64,000 bases of DNA, from assembly GCA_048772705.1 (NCBI GenBank), contig JBLWGC010000202.1:124001-188000 (forward strand), in the 5' to 3' direction. Every line of letters starts with the position of its first letter. Within the stretch, counting starts at the first letter, position 1. The position numbers were made by a program, and so were the translations under genes. The stretch comes from Leidyana gryllorum EB-2025a (lineage: Eukaryota; Apicomplexa). The notes under the pieces were generated by a model that saw nothing but the letters and a program-made list of their open reading frames with translations, had not been told where the DNA came from and searched no databases. Below are positions 53,039-64,000 of the stretch, one piece after another.

Positions 53039-53884
53039 ATGGATATGAGACCGGCCACGCAAAACCCAAATGTCCCACCCAACGATTGCGTCCCTATGAA
53101 CCAAACGGAAACTCAGGCTCTAATAGAACAAGCACTAAGTCTCGGCCTCATTCGAGACGATATGGTCCGGAGAGGTTCGACTCGAAATCTTACCTTGGAT
53201 GAAAATAATCCGCCCGGCGAGTTCCGTCTGGATCCCGCACGGAGTGATAGTATCGAGCCCCTGCTCCGCGAACTCAAAACATCAATGATCAAACGAAAGA
53301 TCCTCAATAATGCCAAACCGGTGTGCCGCCTCGTCAAACACACAAACTCTGAAGGGTAAGCCCCTGAAATAGCTGGAAGGGTCCAATCGGGATGGGAGGA
53401 GTGGGTGAAAGTGGTACTGTGCTCGACTCCTGCGGAAAGAGACTGAACCCACGTAAAGAATTCGTTGCCTGTGATACATGGGTGTTGTGACTATGTATCC
53501 GACAGGCTAGCCTTTATAACGGTTGAGACCGATTTCAAGCTGAACGCAGTAACTTACGCCCATGTTCCAGTGGCCGGCGGCAACTATACCGCAACAGTGA
53601 GTCACATACACACAATCACACACGTGTGTGCTATATGTACGAGACTTGTCTACCAGGACCCTCTGAACGGCAAAGAGTGGAAGGTGTCGGCTCTGTATGA
53701 CTCGGAGCGGCATTTATTGATTCAGAAGCGCCAGAACGAGGATTTGGGTGTTTCATGGGAGGTTCGAGGCGTGTTTCTTGACGAAAGCAACAGTCAGGAA
53801 GAGATGAGGCTTCGCATGGCTCTAATTACCAAGGCTGGGGCACTGGTGGAGGCAGACAGAGTGTTGGTAAAAACTATTAATTGA
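53039..53884 (+). CDS. Small beta-rich protein, unknown function
   Basis: Exons 53039-53355, 53506-53596 and 53657-53884 join in frame to 211 residues. The ATG at 53039 is used; the ATG at 53096-53098 (MNQTETQALIEQ) is an alternative. The N-terminal ~70 residues are helical or disordered. From about residue 90 the sequence alternates short strands (VCRLVKHTNSEG, LAFITVETDFKLNAVTYAHV, WKVSALYDSERHLLIQKR, SWEVRGVFLDES, MRLRMALITKAGALVEADRV), which loosely recalls calycin or fatty-acid-binding-protein strands. That resemblance is weak and not a family call. It starts back-to-back with the signal-peptide protein and is followed after 29 nt by the next start codon on the same strand. Confidence 0.7.
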
Positions 53885-53913
53885 GGTTCTTTTTGTTGTG
53901 TAGGATAAGCAGT

Positions 53914-56900
53914 ATGTATGATGGGGCGGCCGACATGACGCCGCGGCCAGACGAACGGCGGAACGAAGGGGAGCTACCGAGTTTGCATTCCACCAGTCCG
54001 TCGCTGAGTCCGCGAACGCCTGTGACTTCACCAAGGCAACGATACAATGTCGCCAACACTACTAATCACTTCCCATCGCGCCAGCCAGCGCCTCGAAAGT
54101 TGGCGACTGGCATGACGTCTCCCACTCAAGTATTCATTGGCAAAAATAGTTCTCCGCTGGCGACTCCGCGCAAACAGCGCGAGCCGTCGTATGATACCGC
54201 CACGCCGGACGACTTGGCAGGTGTAGGGGAGTTCGAAGACGACGGAAACCACATCATAGAGCGGCGGCCCCGTACGCCACCTTCAGTTAACGATGTGTCT
54301 CCCCCTGCTCCACCGACAGCAGCAAACATATATCATGCTGCGAATGAGGGTAGTGGTTGGCAAGATATGGATGCACATCAACACCAGCATTATGAGCATT
54401 TCGTCGAAACGAATCCACCGGGTGATTACCACTTTGAGCAGGATTTAGGTCCACCCGATACAGCCATGTCGATGTCATCTTTGGATGAGGAGGAGGAAGC
54501 AATAATGGAATACGATCTGCGTTACCATCAGCGAGAGGCGACTCCTTTAGACGACGATTCTCGTTTTGTGTTGGAGGAGACGGATGGAGACGAGGATGAC
54601 ATGATTGTGGTGGAAGAGGCGCCTAATTCAGAAACTACGTTACCTCCAATGGCGAGTTGTTATACGACTGATGGAGCAGCTTCCTCCGTTTGTGGGTACG
54701 GTAATGGGTACAGTGGGGCTGAAGAGGTCCCACTTGACGACGACGACCCACTGGATGATACTTCGGACGATGATGATGGCACCACAACGGAGGGTGACTT
54801 CAATCCACATATTGTCTCTCCTGATGCATCCGGAGTGATCGTGCCGATTAAAGACGATGATCGGTTGAGCACTCCCGTTTTGACTACCCCTTTACTTTCG
54901 ACCCCACGCCTGCGTATGCCAGGACAGCTGCTGATTCCTACCGAATGGGACCCTCCAGGCGCTGCCGCCAGTAGTGTGCCGGCGCCTTTGGCTTGGCACA
55001 CCGCCGCGGTTGACACTGGTATGCGACAGTCCACGACGGAGGCACCCGCAGCTTGGCAAACGGCAGCAGTGGCTCCGCGTGCCTACAATCTCAATTCTGA
55101 CACCACCGACCTCTACGTACACCCGGGATCTCAACTGAGTGCGAGCCTGATGCTGCCGCGCCCAGAGCGAGATCTTGCGAATCAGGCGGCGATTACCACT
55201 GAGGACGAGGGGGGACAGGATGACGACTCCGCCGCGAGTTTCGAAGAAGAGACCACGGAGGAGACTACGGAGTATCGGCCGCGACCGGAGCCGTTGTCAG
55301 CGAGGGACACTTATTATCAGCCGCAACCGCCGCTGTTGCAACAGCAGTCAGTGCCGGAACCGCATCCCCAACCGGACGATGCCGTTGAGCAGCAGCCTCA
55401 ATGTCAGAAACCACTGCTGAACGGTGCGGCTTTGCCAACAGCCCGTTCGGATCTCTCAACGACCGCCCCTAATGGAGGTGGGTCAACTTTGCGTACATTT
55501 TTCAGCTCAAGTTCGCCGTGGAACACTCCTCGGAGCAATATGCCTGCGCCACTTTCCGCACGCACAACAGATCGACCGCCGCCTGAGATCTTGAGACGAC
55601 GTCTTCTGCAAACTGAACAATTACTTCCCCGACCGCCTATGCGACGCACAACCGAAATTCATCATCCCCGACCCCGCGAAGATGACTTCGTTTCTCCTCA
55701 TTATCACCAGCACAATCTCAATACCCCTTTCACCCTCAATTCCCATCAACCAATGACACAACCGCAATCGTAAGTTACTAATTTAACAGTTTCTCCACTC
55801 AAACGGCTGTGCGTAGGATTGCTGGAGAGAAATCTGTAACAGTTCGTACAACGCCCTTCAGATTGGTGGGTACCCCCACTCCGTGGAGGGACAACCTGGC
55901 GACTCCCGTACAACCGTCTCCGTCTCCAATTTCCCCGCCCTCCTATCAGGAACTCTCGTCTGTACCTTCTTCGAGTTCCGATGGGTCCTATTCGTCTGCT
56001 TCGCCGGCGGAAGAGCCTTCGTCTTCCGCGACTACTTCACTACCGCCGCCTTCCTTCCCACACTGGTCGACTGGACACCGCACCTCCGGTGTCGTCAGGT
56101 CGGCTTCGCTTGGGCACACTTTGTTGCAGCGTCAGCAGCACCAACACCAGCAGCAAGTTCCACTTCACTCACAACAACGTCCTACAAATGTCCACCGCCA
56201 CTTTACCACAAGTCTGCCTCCAACTCTGGGCCGTAGTCCCCTCGTCTCCCCCAAGCCGCAAGATCCACCAGAAGGACAGCAGCCGGTTCAGTCGCTCGCC
56301 CCTGCCTGGATGAGTTTCTCCTTTGGTCCTTCTCATTCCGCCTCCACCTACGCGGCTCCCGTCAAGTCAACGACACTCAACTCGTCGGCCCACACCACCC
56401 CGCCTGCTGCGAATGTGACTCCATCAGTGTCGCGACCAGCCGTAGCCGCTGTGGCGGGGACCTCTCAGCCTCAACAACAGTCGTCGCATTCCCAGGGGGT
56501 GCTGCCCGAGAACCGCCCGCTTACAACAAGTCGGCAGGCTTCGAGCTGTGCACCTCCTCCTCCAGCAGTAGCTGTTCGGCCGCTACCACAGCCTCTAAGC
56601 TCACATCACCACCCATCGCTGCTGGGTTCACCCCGCGGCTGGACTCCATCAGAGGCGGCTGTGCCGCCACCGAGGGTACCACGGGGTCGCTCACCTTCCT
56701 CTGTGCAGATACCCACCGCGCAGATGGCGTCGCCGTATGTCCCCTCAACAGCAGCACCAGCAGCAGCGTTTCACGCAGCGAGACAACAGCCGTCTTCATC
56801 TCATCTGCAGCATGAGGTGCGGCCGTCAATCCCTCCATCCACTCGTGGTAGGGTAGTATTGCCGAGTCGGCAGGTGACAGGATCAACTGTGTTGACGAAC

Positions 56901-57614
56901 ACTCCAAATCGTCAGGCGTCGGCGAGACAGATGCCTGCGTTCGAGGTGGGATTGTTGCGAGGACAAATGAGCACTAACCCGCTACCGACGCGTGTTCTCA
57001 ATCGGAGTCCGTTGGCTGAGCAGTTCCACCGGGCGTCGAGGCCTGTGGTCGAACCTCCAACCCGAAGTTTACAGACGACCAACAACGCGCCCCCCGTTAT
57101 TCACCGCAGAATGATGCCCGTTATCAGAGAGGCGGGCGATGTCCCCGTGAGACCGCTGGTGGGTGGGAGTATCCAGCCGGTGCCACAAGGGCATATGCTG
57201 ATGGCGAGCCCTCTGAGCTCTCCCCGGATTCCCCGACCAGCGGTGGGGTACCGGGCGCTCCCTGAGCGAGTACCATCTGTGGTGGGGCGCAGTTCAGTGT
57301 ATCCTATTTCGAGACTCCCGTCTCGACAGGCGTCCACCGCCATTGTAGGGAACACAGTGTCGTCAGTTCCGAGAGGGCGCGATGTGGTTCGCGGTGCTCC
57401 GGATCTGACAGCAGCAGGGGCAGAGCAGCGATCCTCAAGTGTTATGGAGGTGATAACGAATGTGACTACGACAACGACTGCTGCTGCTCCTGCGGCACGC
57501 CAGCGACACACCTCTTTCAGTCATAGTCGGAGACGGAGACGGCGGAGCGCGTCTGGTGCATCTGCTTGTTGGAAGAGACTTAGTTTGATGTGCAACGAAT
57601 GCTCGAGGCGTTAA
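53914..57614 (+). CDS. Large intrinsically disordered Pro/Ser/Gln-rich protein
   Basis: Exons 53914-55769 and 55817-57614 join across a 47-nt intron (GTAAGT...GCGTAG) to 1,217 residues. The ATG at 53914-53916 lies 29 nt after the previous stop and follows a TTTTTGTTGTGTAG acceptor-like tract. Composition is dominated by Pro, Ser, Thr, Gln and acidic residues. There are two AWHTAAV/AWQTAAV copies near residues 372-395, an Asp/Glu-rich stretch (VPLDDDDPLDDTSDDDD, about 275), and many SPRTP-, TPR- and SP-type sites that would suit proline-directed kinases. The C-terminus is basic (SHSRRRRRRSASGAS). No folded domain is visible. Possible roles such as scaffold or cytoskeletal/RNA-granule component are speculation. 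Continuity over about 3.6 kb strongly supports coding. Confidence 0.75.
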
Positions 57615-57980
57615 TTCTAATTCTTTGTTTGTCGTCTGTCTGTCTGTCTGTCTGTCGGAGGTAGTCGTTGTGTATGTATGTTTCTGTGGACGATGAATCA
57701 TCTATCAATAGAGCGCGTCTTATTGTAAAAATGGCTTCAAAGGTCTTCTAATTGGATAGTGCGTGGCTGCTGGCGTTGGTCGTCGATGTAGCAGGCGACG
57801 CACTGAGTAACCACATCAGAGGCATAAGCGTGTGGCGGACGTATCGCGTATAGAGCCTACGCGAAAGAAAACACCTGCGAAAAGGAGAGACATGGGTACT
57901 TTGTCTGGCCGAGCTCACTTTGAATAGTTGACAACAAGAACGTGCGATAGACGATCGACGAAAAAGAAGACCCCCTCCAC
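57615..57980. other. Convergent 3' region with CTGT repeat
   Basis: It holds a (CTGT)n run at about 57631-57655. On the minus strand a frame from about 57748 to 57890 could be an extra 3' exon of the next gene: a GTGAGT donor overlaps that gene's apparent stop, and TTTTCGCAG lies near 57,878. I cannot decide between the two endings. Confidence 0.4.
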
Positions 57981-60642
57981 TCACGATGGCAAGCATTGTT
58001 GTTTAGGGGTTGCGGGTGAGGAGTGGCGTAAACACGAAGTCGAGCTGCCCGCTCGGTTGAGTCTCCTCGTCGTTTCCCGCTCAGAACTGGCGGTTGAACT
58101 GCTTTCGGGGTGGTACATTAGAGTCTTCTCTTCCCCCACTAGAACTTGAACGGCGCGTAACTCGGTCAAAACAGCGTCGTTGAAGCCATTCAATTGCGTT
58201 ATCAGCTCGTACTGGTCCACTATAATATCCAACAGCGCCGCCGTGGCCGCCGTCTCGCCACCAGCCGGAGGCGGAGAACTCACACGCGGGGTCGACGTGC
58301 ACAGCAAATGAGCCAACGGATGTGGCGAACTCGACGACAGATCGGCATCACTCACAAATGGCGATGAACCTCGGCTCGTCGCCTCCATCAATGTCGACCA
58401 CGGCTGCTTCGCAGGAGACGCCGTCTCCCCCGCCGTCGCCTGACAGTCCCCCGCTGGTGTCGTACCATCCAAACTCGCACCTGTCGCCGGCGCCTTCCGA
58501 ACCTTCTCCGGTGTGGCCGGCAATGGGGATTCACTTGCCACTGCTGCAGCCGCCGTCGCCCTCACCAACGACGGACTCTCCGGCGGCTGCCGAAACGCGT
58601 GCTGAATCAATTTCCGCTTCTGCAGCATGAACATTTGGTCCGCCGCCCCGGACGAACCATGCGCAACCGCCAGCGACTCAGACTCTCCGCCTGCACGAGA
58701 AGACACTGGCGTACGCATCGCCGCCTCACCTGGCGACATACCCATCACCGACCGCTCGAATGTCTGCCGCCGCAACTTGTCCCGAATGGGCGTCGAGATC
58801 GCCGATAATGCGGAACCTATTGTCTTCCGACTAAACATTGCGGCCGGGCCTGTCAAACCGCTACCACTACTAGATGCTGTAGTGGACGGACTACCAGCCA
58901 GCAAATATCCTTGAGAGGGAGACCGTCCACTAATTACGCGAGGTGTGCTCGGCGTCTTCTCACGCAACCGCCGCAGTGCGCGAGCTTCTTCAGCCAAGTC
59001 CTGAATGACAGAAAGCAATTCTAATGAGGCACTCCGCCATCAGACACACGGCAAACGTAGATCAATCACAAAGGAGAATCTGAGCGTAGCGCACAATGTG
59101 CAGTGCATTTGCGATCACCATGTGCGCATTGCACTGTGCACTAGCGATCGCTCATGTGCGCATGGCACTGGTGTGCACTGGCGATCACCACTTGCATGAT
59201 GCAAGCCCACTCATGATTGCAGTGTGATCACACTTGCAAGGTGCTATGAACTTACGGCCAATGCGGGGTGCTTTTCACGGTGAAACTCCTCCAAAGCTTT
59301 AGCGGACTCTAAGCACCGAATCATTGCAATCACTTTGCGGTTGACTTGGGACATGGCGTTAAGGGCCTGGTCTCGCGCAGCTCTGAATTGTTCTGCGGAG
59401 CGAAGTGCTTCGCAGGCGGCACAAGACGCTTCTTCGAAATCACTTGTCGGCTGCATGAGTGTGGAACCGCGTCGGGTAGGGATACTGGAGTTCAATGGGG
59501 AGTTGTCCTCGTCAGCTGAGGTGTTCATCGAGATATTGGAGTTTCTCCTGCGAGTACGTATGTGTGGAATATGAGGCCCATCCTGAGAGGACATTGATGA
59601 GGACGGCGTGTAGCGCCTTTTCGGCCGCGGGTCGACAGTTGCTGACCGCTTCGTAGCGGTACGGAAGGCGGGGACAACGGCTTCGGTTCCGTTCGACCGC
59701 CCGCGGTAGTCGTCTGATGACTTGTCCGCAGCTTCCACGGAAGCTGCCCGCGGCAGCGATCGGAACGAATTCAAGGGAGTCTCATGTCTCCTAGCTTTAG
59801 GGGGCGCCGTCATGGCAGCCTGGCTGAATTGCCGCTCCAAAGCCTTGAACGCCTAAGAAGAATGATTAAATACGTTGCTCGCCTTTCCAGCAGGAGCGTC
59901 AATCAGGGGGGGGAGTGTATCGAGTGTATCACCACCGCCGCCGGGGAGCTCCTCGGATGGTCCCAGCGACAGAGGTGATGAGTAAATGGACAAACGGTCT
60001 CCACGGGGCGCAGGGAGGTGTTCAAATCGAATAGCGGTTAACGGGAAAGTCAGCTGCTTACCTCGAGCTTCTCTCGGAAAGACTTGCGCATCTCCTCGCT
60101 ACTTATGCTGAGGGCCTGGACATTGCGGTTGTGTGGCTTCTGTAAGAGGTGTGATCTGAGATTGCGTTGCAGAGTGGTCTTTGTTACCTGGGCAGCGGGT
60201 GGGGGGGTGACAGCATTGTTCGTGCGGTGGTCAGTTCGCCTCGCAGCTTTGACTTCTTCATCTTCGCTATCTGATGAGTGGTAATATTGGTCGCCAGGTG
60301 AGTGCAAATGCATTTTACTTTGAAAAGCGGTGCGTCTCGATGATCGCCGATGAAGATAAGTCACCGTTGGAGAGTTGTTTGAGTGGTCGGTGTCGTCGCG
60401 CCAAGTGGGTGGTGGGACGGAGACACGTCTGCGCTATGGGTGGATGTTTTGGTCTGAATGTGGAGGCGTACACTAACACGGCTGACGATGGGCGGCGGTG
60501 CCGCCCCGCAGGAAGAGCTAGAGGTGTGGCTGTTGACGGGCAATAGGAAAGAAGCAGTGCTAAATTGTTCAAGCGGACTAAATACCACCGGGGAAGCGTC
60601 GGGGCTCCGCGTATAGCGTAGAGAACTTCGACGACGGGCCAT
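57981..60642 (-). CDS. Coiled-coil, Ser-rich protein of unknown function
   Basis: Four exons: 60365-60642, 60062-60317, 59256-59852 and 57981-59000. They join in frame to 716 residues; introns are 47, 209 and 255 nt. The start is the ATG at 60640-60642 (MARRRSSLRYTRSPDASPV). After a disordered N-terminus, heptad-like segments span the exon junctions (SSEEMRKSFREKLE-AFKALERQFSQAA; ALEEFHREKHPALA-DLAEEARALRRLREK), the sort of continuity expected of real splicing. A Cys/Ala helix (EEASCAACEALRSAEQFRAA) lies between. The C-terminal half is Ser/Ala/Pro-rich, with one more helix (DIIVDQYELITQLNGFNDAV). A possible cytoskeletal or centrosomal role is only a guess. The final codon overlaps a GTGAGT, so the 3' end may extend to another exon. 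Confidence 0.65.
59050..59240. repeat. Inverted / direct repeats in intron (GTGCGCA, GCGATC words)
   Basis: Within the 255-nt intron 59001-59255, the words gcgatcacca, atgtgcgca, tgcactgtgcact and gcgatcgc recur several times in both orientations. They could form hairpins. Confidence 0.65.
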
Positions 60643-60718
60643 CTCTTTACGATAGCATGCCTTCAATAACAGGGACTTGTTAACATTTTCAGACCAGTCC
60701 CAGAGGCCAGCGGCATAA

Positions 60719-62403
60719 TCACACCATCTCGACCAGATTCTTCCGGGTCCGACTCGAGGACGATTCGACTCGCTGCACCTCGTAACGCCCTGTGTAACAC
60801 AGCCGATCCAACTCGGTCACTCCCTTCAGCACTCTCTCGTCCCTCACAGGGAGCGGTATGAACCTGGGGCGGCCGTATGTAAGACACCATCGATCACCCA
60901 GCCACACACGCAAAGGCGAGCGCTCAGAGTCAGCCGCCAATCAATTCGACACGTACACAGACAGACAGAAACACACAGAGTCCCTCCCCCCTCTCCCACG
61001 AACCACACACCCGCTGCTTACCAACTGATCCATCGCGGGCTTCCCAAGGTATCACGAAGATTTTCCAATTTGCTCTTCTTAATGCCTCCGAAAGGTCGAC
61101 TCTCCTCATCTGGAGGTGACGGCTGATGATCGGGTGATGCCACTACGGTCCGAGGTATACGACTTCCGATGGTCGCCTCCTCCAGCTGCAAGGTGTCGAT
61201 GCCTGGTCGCCCACAATGGTGTTCGGAACAACAGATTCGCTTACTGGTGTGACCACTCAATGCGCAACTGATCTGCTCTCCGAGTATGACGCTAGTGAAG
61301 ATCAGAAATATCAATGCCTCTAAGCCCAATGCCTACAGGAGAACAGTGTTTTGGGACACACACCCACGCACCCAACTCGCCCTTACCAGTGTGCAAACTG
61401 TCCCGGCGACACTAATCCCGCACTACACACAGAGAGAGAGGTTAACATTCAGTCACCAACTTATCGACTTACGGTATCTTCGAACGAATGATACCGGGCG
61501 TACCGTCGGATACGTCTTCGTCGTTTATGGTCGCGAGTAAGAGCCATCTGTCTAACATTGTCAAGGGGTTTGATGTCCATCATGAGCTGTCGCCGTCGCG
61601 CAGCTTCATCAAAATCGGGTTCAGCAAGTGCTGTCAACGGCAGGGGAGGGGTCATCAAAGGGGCAACAGAAGGGGTTAGATGTGCCGCTGCCGCAGCTGC
61701 ACCCAGGAGTGGTTCTGGCGCAAGTTGGAACTTCGCAACCGGTGTCGGGGGAGTCTGATAAGAGCGACAATGCACCAGCCGTCCAATCACCACGCCTCCG
61801 GAGAAGAGAGAAAGTAGACCAACATACTGATCGTCGCAATTAGTCAGGGAAGTCGAGCTGTTATAAACGAATACTCACGAATGAGAATAACATAAAGTGC
61901 TTTGTGTTCCGCATTCCAACACAATTGTTGACCCATGGACAGTGGTGGTCCATACGCAACACACAACGTTTACATACGGAACAGTGATGCGCTTTCGGCG
62001 GTTTCCATTCGTCACACTTCTTGCACCATCGCATAGGTGGTTTCAGGTTGGACGGTGAAGGCGAGCTTACAACTGCCGCCAAACCGCGATCAGAGGAGCG
62101 AGGCAGGTACCCGGGTTCGATCAGGGCGGTCGCTGCGTGTGCCCACAGAGCCATAATTGCCAATACGCCAAACAGAACGCTCAGAACCACTTTGAGCGCC
62201 AGCGGCCTACGCTACATAGCAGTGGTGGAAACGAATGGGAGGCATTACCATTGTGCGGTATATACCAGATGATAATTAACGACATATGCTGCGAATCCCA
62301 CCAGCCCATAAGTCTGCGTAATTAAATGGATGGATAAGATTTCTCAACTACCACTTACGACTGTGACGGCCACGACGCCGCAGGCATCTAATAAGAAACG
62401 CAT
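60719..62403 (-). CDS. DHHC palmitoyltransferase
   Basis: Six exons (62359-62403, 62249-62313, 61879-62206, 61473-61826, 61022-61332, 60719-60863) join in frame to 415 residues. ATG at 62401-62403. The catalytic cysteine-rich domain begins [20 protein letters not shown] at residue 98 and continues to DHHC at 123-126 ([16 protein letters not shown]), the autoacylated Cys being 126. Membrane helices flank it: two before ([36 protein letters not shown]) and two after ([39 protein letters not shown]). The family C-terminal motif region ([14 protein letters not shown]) ends near the last exon. A ~100-residue insertion sits between the third and fourth helices. It S-acylates cysteines of client proteins on endomembranes or the plasma membrane. 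Its start lies 30 nt downstream of the UBE4 stop on the same strand. Confidence 0.92.
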
Positions 62404-62433
62404 CTCGTTGTGGTCACACGTGGCTATTCACAC

Positions 62434-64000
62434 TCATTGCTCGTTCTTCCCGCCCAAATTTTGTGTCGCTATCTGCTCACGAGCATCCGCTAGGAACTTC
62501 TGAATACGAGCTTTCAGCTCCGGCTCGGGAATCAGCTCAGCTTTCGTCAACGGGGCACTGCAGAGACAGTCAGTCTTTAAGGGGCGCAAAAACATGCAAC
62601 CTCACCGGTTGAAGGGATCGAACTCTTCCGACATCAAATGCCGCTCAATCACCTTCCGCTCCACAATCACACCGGAAGCGGGGAGACGCACTGGATCGGT
62701 CATAATGTCGCTCATGATGGGATCCAAGAACTCATCCGGCACTTCTGTGCTCAGCATTGTGGAAGTCAACGCCTTGGACTCTGCATATTTCTCCGCACAA
62801 AGCACTTCCAACGCCGCAAATTCATCCACTGCGACTTTTCCTAATATACCCTCGCGACGGAGAATCTTCACCGCTTTGGCAAACAGCTCCGGCTTATAGT
62901 ACCGCTCCTCATCGACGATTTGACTGGCAACCTGCGCTTGACTCTCAGCTGCAAACAAAGATGGCTCATAAGAGAAAGAACAGAAGATTCTAGACACTCA
63001 TCACACACCATTCACACCACTCAGACTCACCGTCTTTTCCAGCGAGGGCACAATATACCAAACACAGACTGGCGAGCAGTTCTCTCGGCTTGAAATTATA
63101 TGCTGCAAAGTTAGACACCTTGAGCTCCAAGCATCTGGGCCCGACCAAACTATTCATACAGCTGTTCAGATACAAGACGAGCTGTTGACTGAGCACTTCG
63201 GATCGTCGAATGAAATCAGCGGAGTGCGGCATCAGCTTTTTGAGTACTTCCAGACTCACATATCCTCCATCCATCAGACTCTTGCAGTGGCTGATCAGTT
63301 CCTCCATAGGCATTTCGGAAACGTTCCGATTCCCTTCCAACGCTTCGGCCATGTTGTCCTCCTCATTTGAGCCGTCCTCCCGTTGCTGATCTTCGTTCGC
63401 GGCCCGATGTCTGGCACGATCTCTTAAGGCATCGATCTGAGTTTGCTGCGTGCCTCCATTTTCGCTGGCTGAATTTGCCGGCGGGTTGGCCTCTTTCTTC
63501 TTGATTTCTGCCAGAGAAGTCAAACCCTCTTCCAAAACCCAACTCGCGTTGCTCCCAAAGTAGTGAAGGAACCTTTCAAATACCTCCGGATCGGACACAC
63601 TCAGATGTTTCATCTTCTGAATAAAGTCGGGATCATCCAACAAACGCTGCAGCTCTCGAGTTAACACCAGTCTCATCTCAATTCGTTGATAGTAGGTGGC
63701 TGTTGAGAGATGCATCGTCGTCTCGTACGCTTTTCAGACGGAGATCTCACCTTTGTGGCACTCGATGAAGCTCACTACCAGTGCCTGTGCCAGGTGCTGG
63801 CTGAACGACCACGTTCGTGTCATCGTCTCCGATAGGTGTTTGGGGATGGAGAGTGCCAACAAGTTGTGGCCCGCCGCTTCCAACTTGAGAGAATGGTGGA
63901 TGAAACGGTGGGGATCTATAAGGATGAAGATCATCGCCCCCGCAAGGAGCTCTGCAGTTGGTGGAACGAACAGTCGATCAGCACGCCGCATGTTCTCCTA
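62434..64000 (-). CDS. UFD2: Ubiquitin conjugation factor E4 (UBE4/Ufd2), C-terminal part
   Basis: Five exons lie within the window (63751-63997 or beyond, 63031-63699, 62606-62948, 62557 down to 62434), and the gene continues past base 64000; the first exon seems to start at a TAG acceptor at the very edge. The Ufd2 core is recognisable ([54 protein letters not shown]). The C-terminal U-box reads [20 protein letters not shown], then [20 protein letters not shown], then [21 protein letters not shown]-box proteins bind E2 enzymes without zinc; UBE4 extends ubiquitin chains on preformed conjugates, with Cdc48 as a common partner. It ends [11 protein letters not shown]. An acidic, Gln/Asn-rich insertion (about 63360-63480) interrupts the core. 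Introns are 48-82 nt. Confidence 0.93.

Overview
This is a 64 kb window from a eukaryotic nuclear genome. Almost every conserved gene is broken by short GT-AG introns, mostly about 45-110 nt, whose splice phases can be checked by conceptual joining. The gene content (kinesin with a kinesin-13-like motor, cullin, NKAP-type factor, UCH hydrolase, Yip1 protein, DHHC acyltransferase, UBE4/Ufd2 ligase) is pan-eukaryotic. Dense packing, tiny introns, AG acceptors in front of very closely spaced ATGs, and a large lineage-specific tandem family suggest an alveolate protist. A perkinsid (Perkinsus-like) is my best guess, but that is inference and nothing here is diagnostic.

Region 1 (1-4.8 kb): the 3' end of an unrecognised plus-strand gene, then two minus-strand paralogous two-exon genes with an F-box-like N-terminus. 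One copy has an in-frame stop.

Region 2 (4.9-30.6 kb): a head-to-tail minus-strand array of ten copies of an intronless gene encoding a ~700-730 aa protein of unknown function. Eight copies are intact. Two are pseudogenes: one at 12.8-15.0 kb with three indels and a nonsense codon, one at 28.5-30.6 kb that is degenerate and has lost its start codon. The middle three copies are a near-perfect 2.55 kb tandem repeat. Long blocks are nearly identical between otherwise diverged copies, which indicates gene conversion. A conserved sequence block sits directly upstream of the start codons. This array is the most unusual part of the window and the best candidate for an undescribed system.

Region 3 (30.6-37.9 kb): sparse, with microsatellites, a probable small spliced gene at 32.2-33.3 kb, unresolved exons at 33.7-34.5 kb, and a two-exon low-complexity protein gene whose 1.05 kb intron holds a T-poor minisatellite.

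Region 4 (37.9-64 kb): a compact housekeeping block. Minus strand: cullin, NKAP-like and UCH (the last two overlap). Plus strand: kinesin, WW-Yip1 fusion, RING-finger protein. Then a signal-peptide membrane protein (minus), a small beta-rich protein and a 1,217 aa disordered protein (plus), and on the minus strand a coiled-coil protein, a DHHC acyltransferase and the C-terminal part of UBE4. Several genes relate to ubiquitin (F-box-like, cullin, UCH, RING, UBE4), though I see no evidence that they are co-regulated. Intergenic gaps of only 17-31 nt, and one CDS overlap of 20 nt, suggest polycistronic transcription or spliced-leader trans-splicing.
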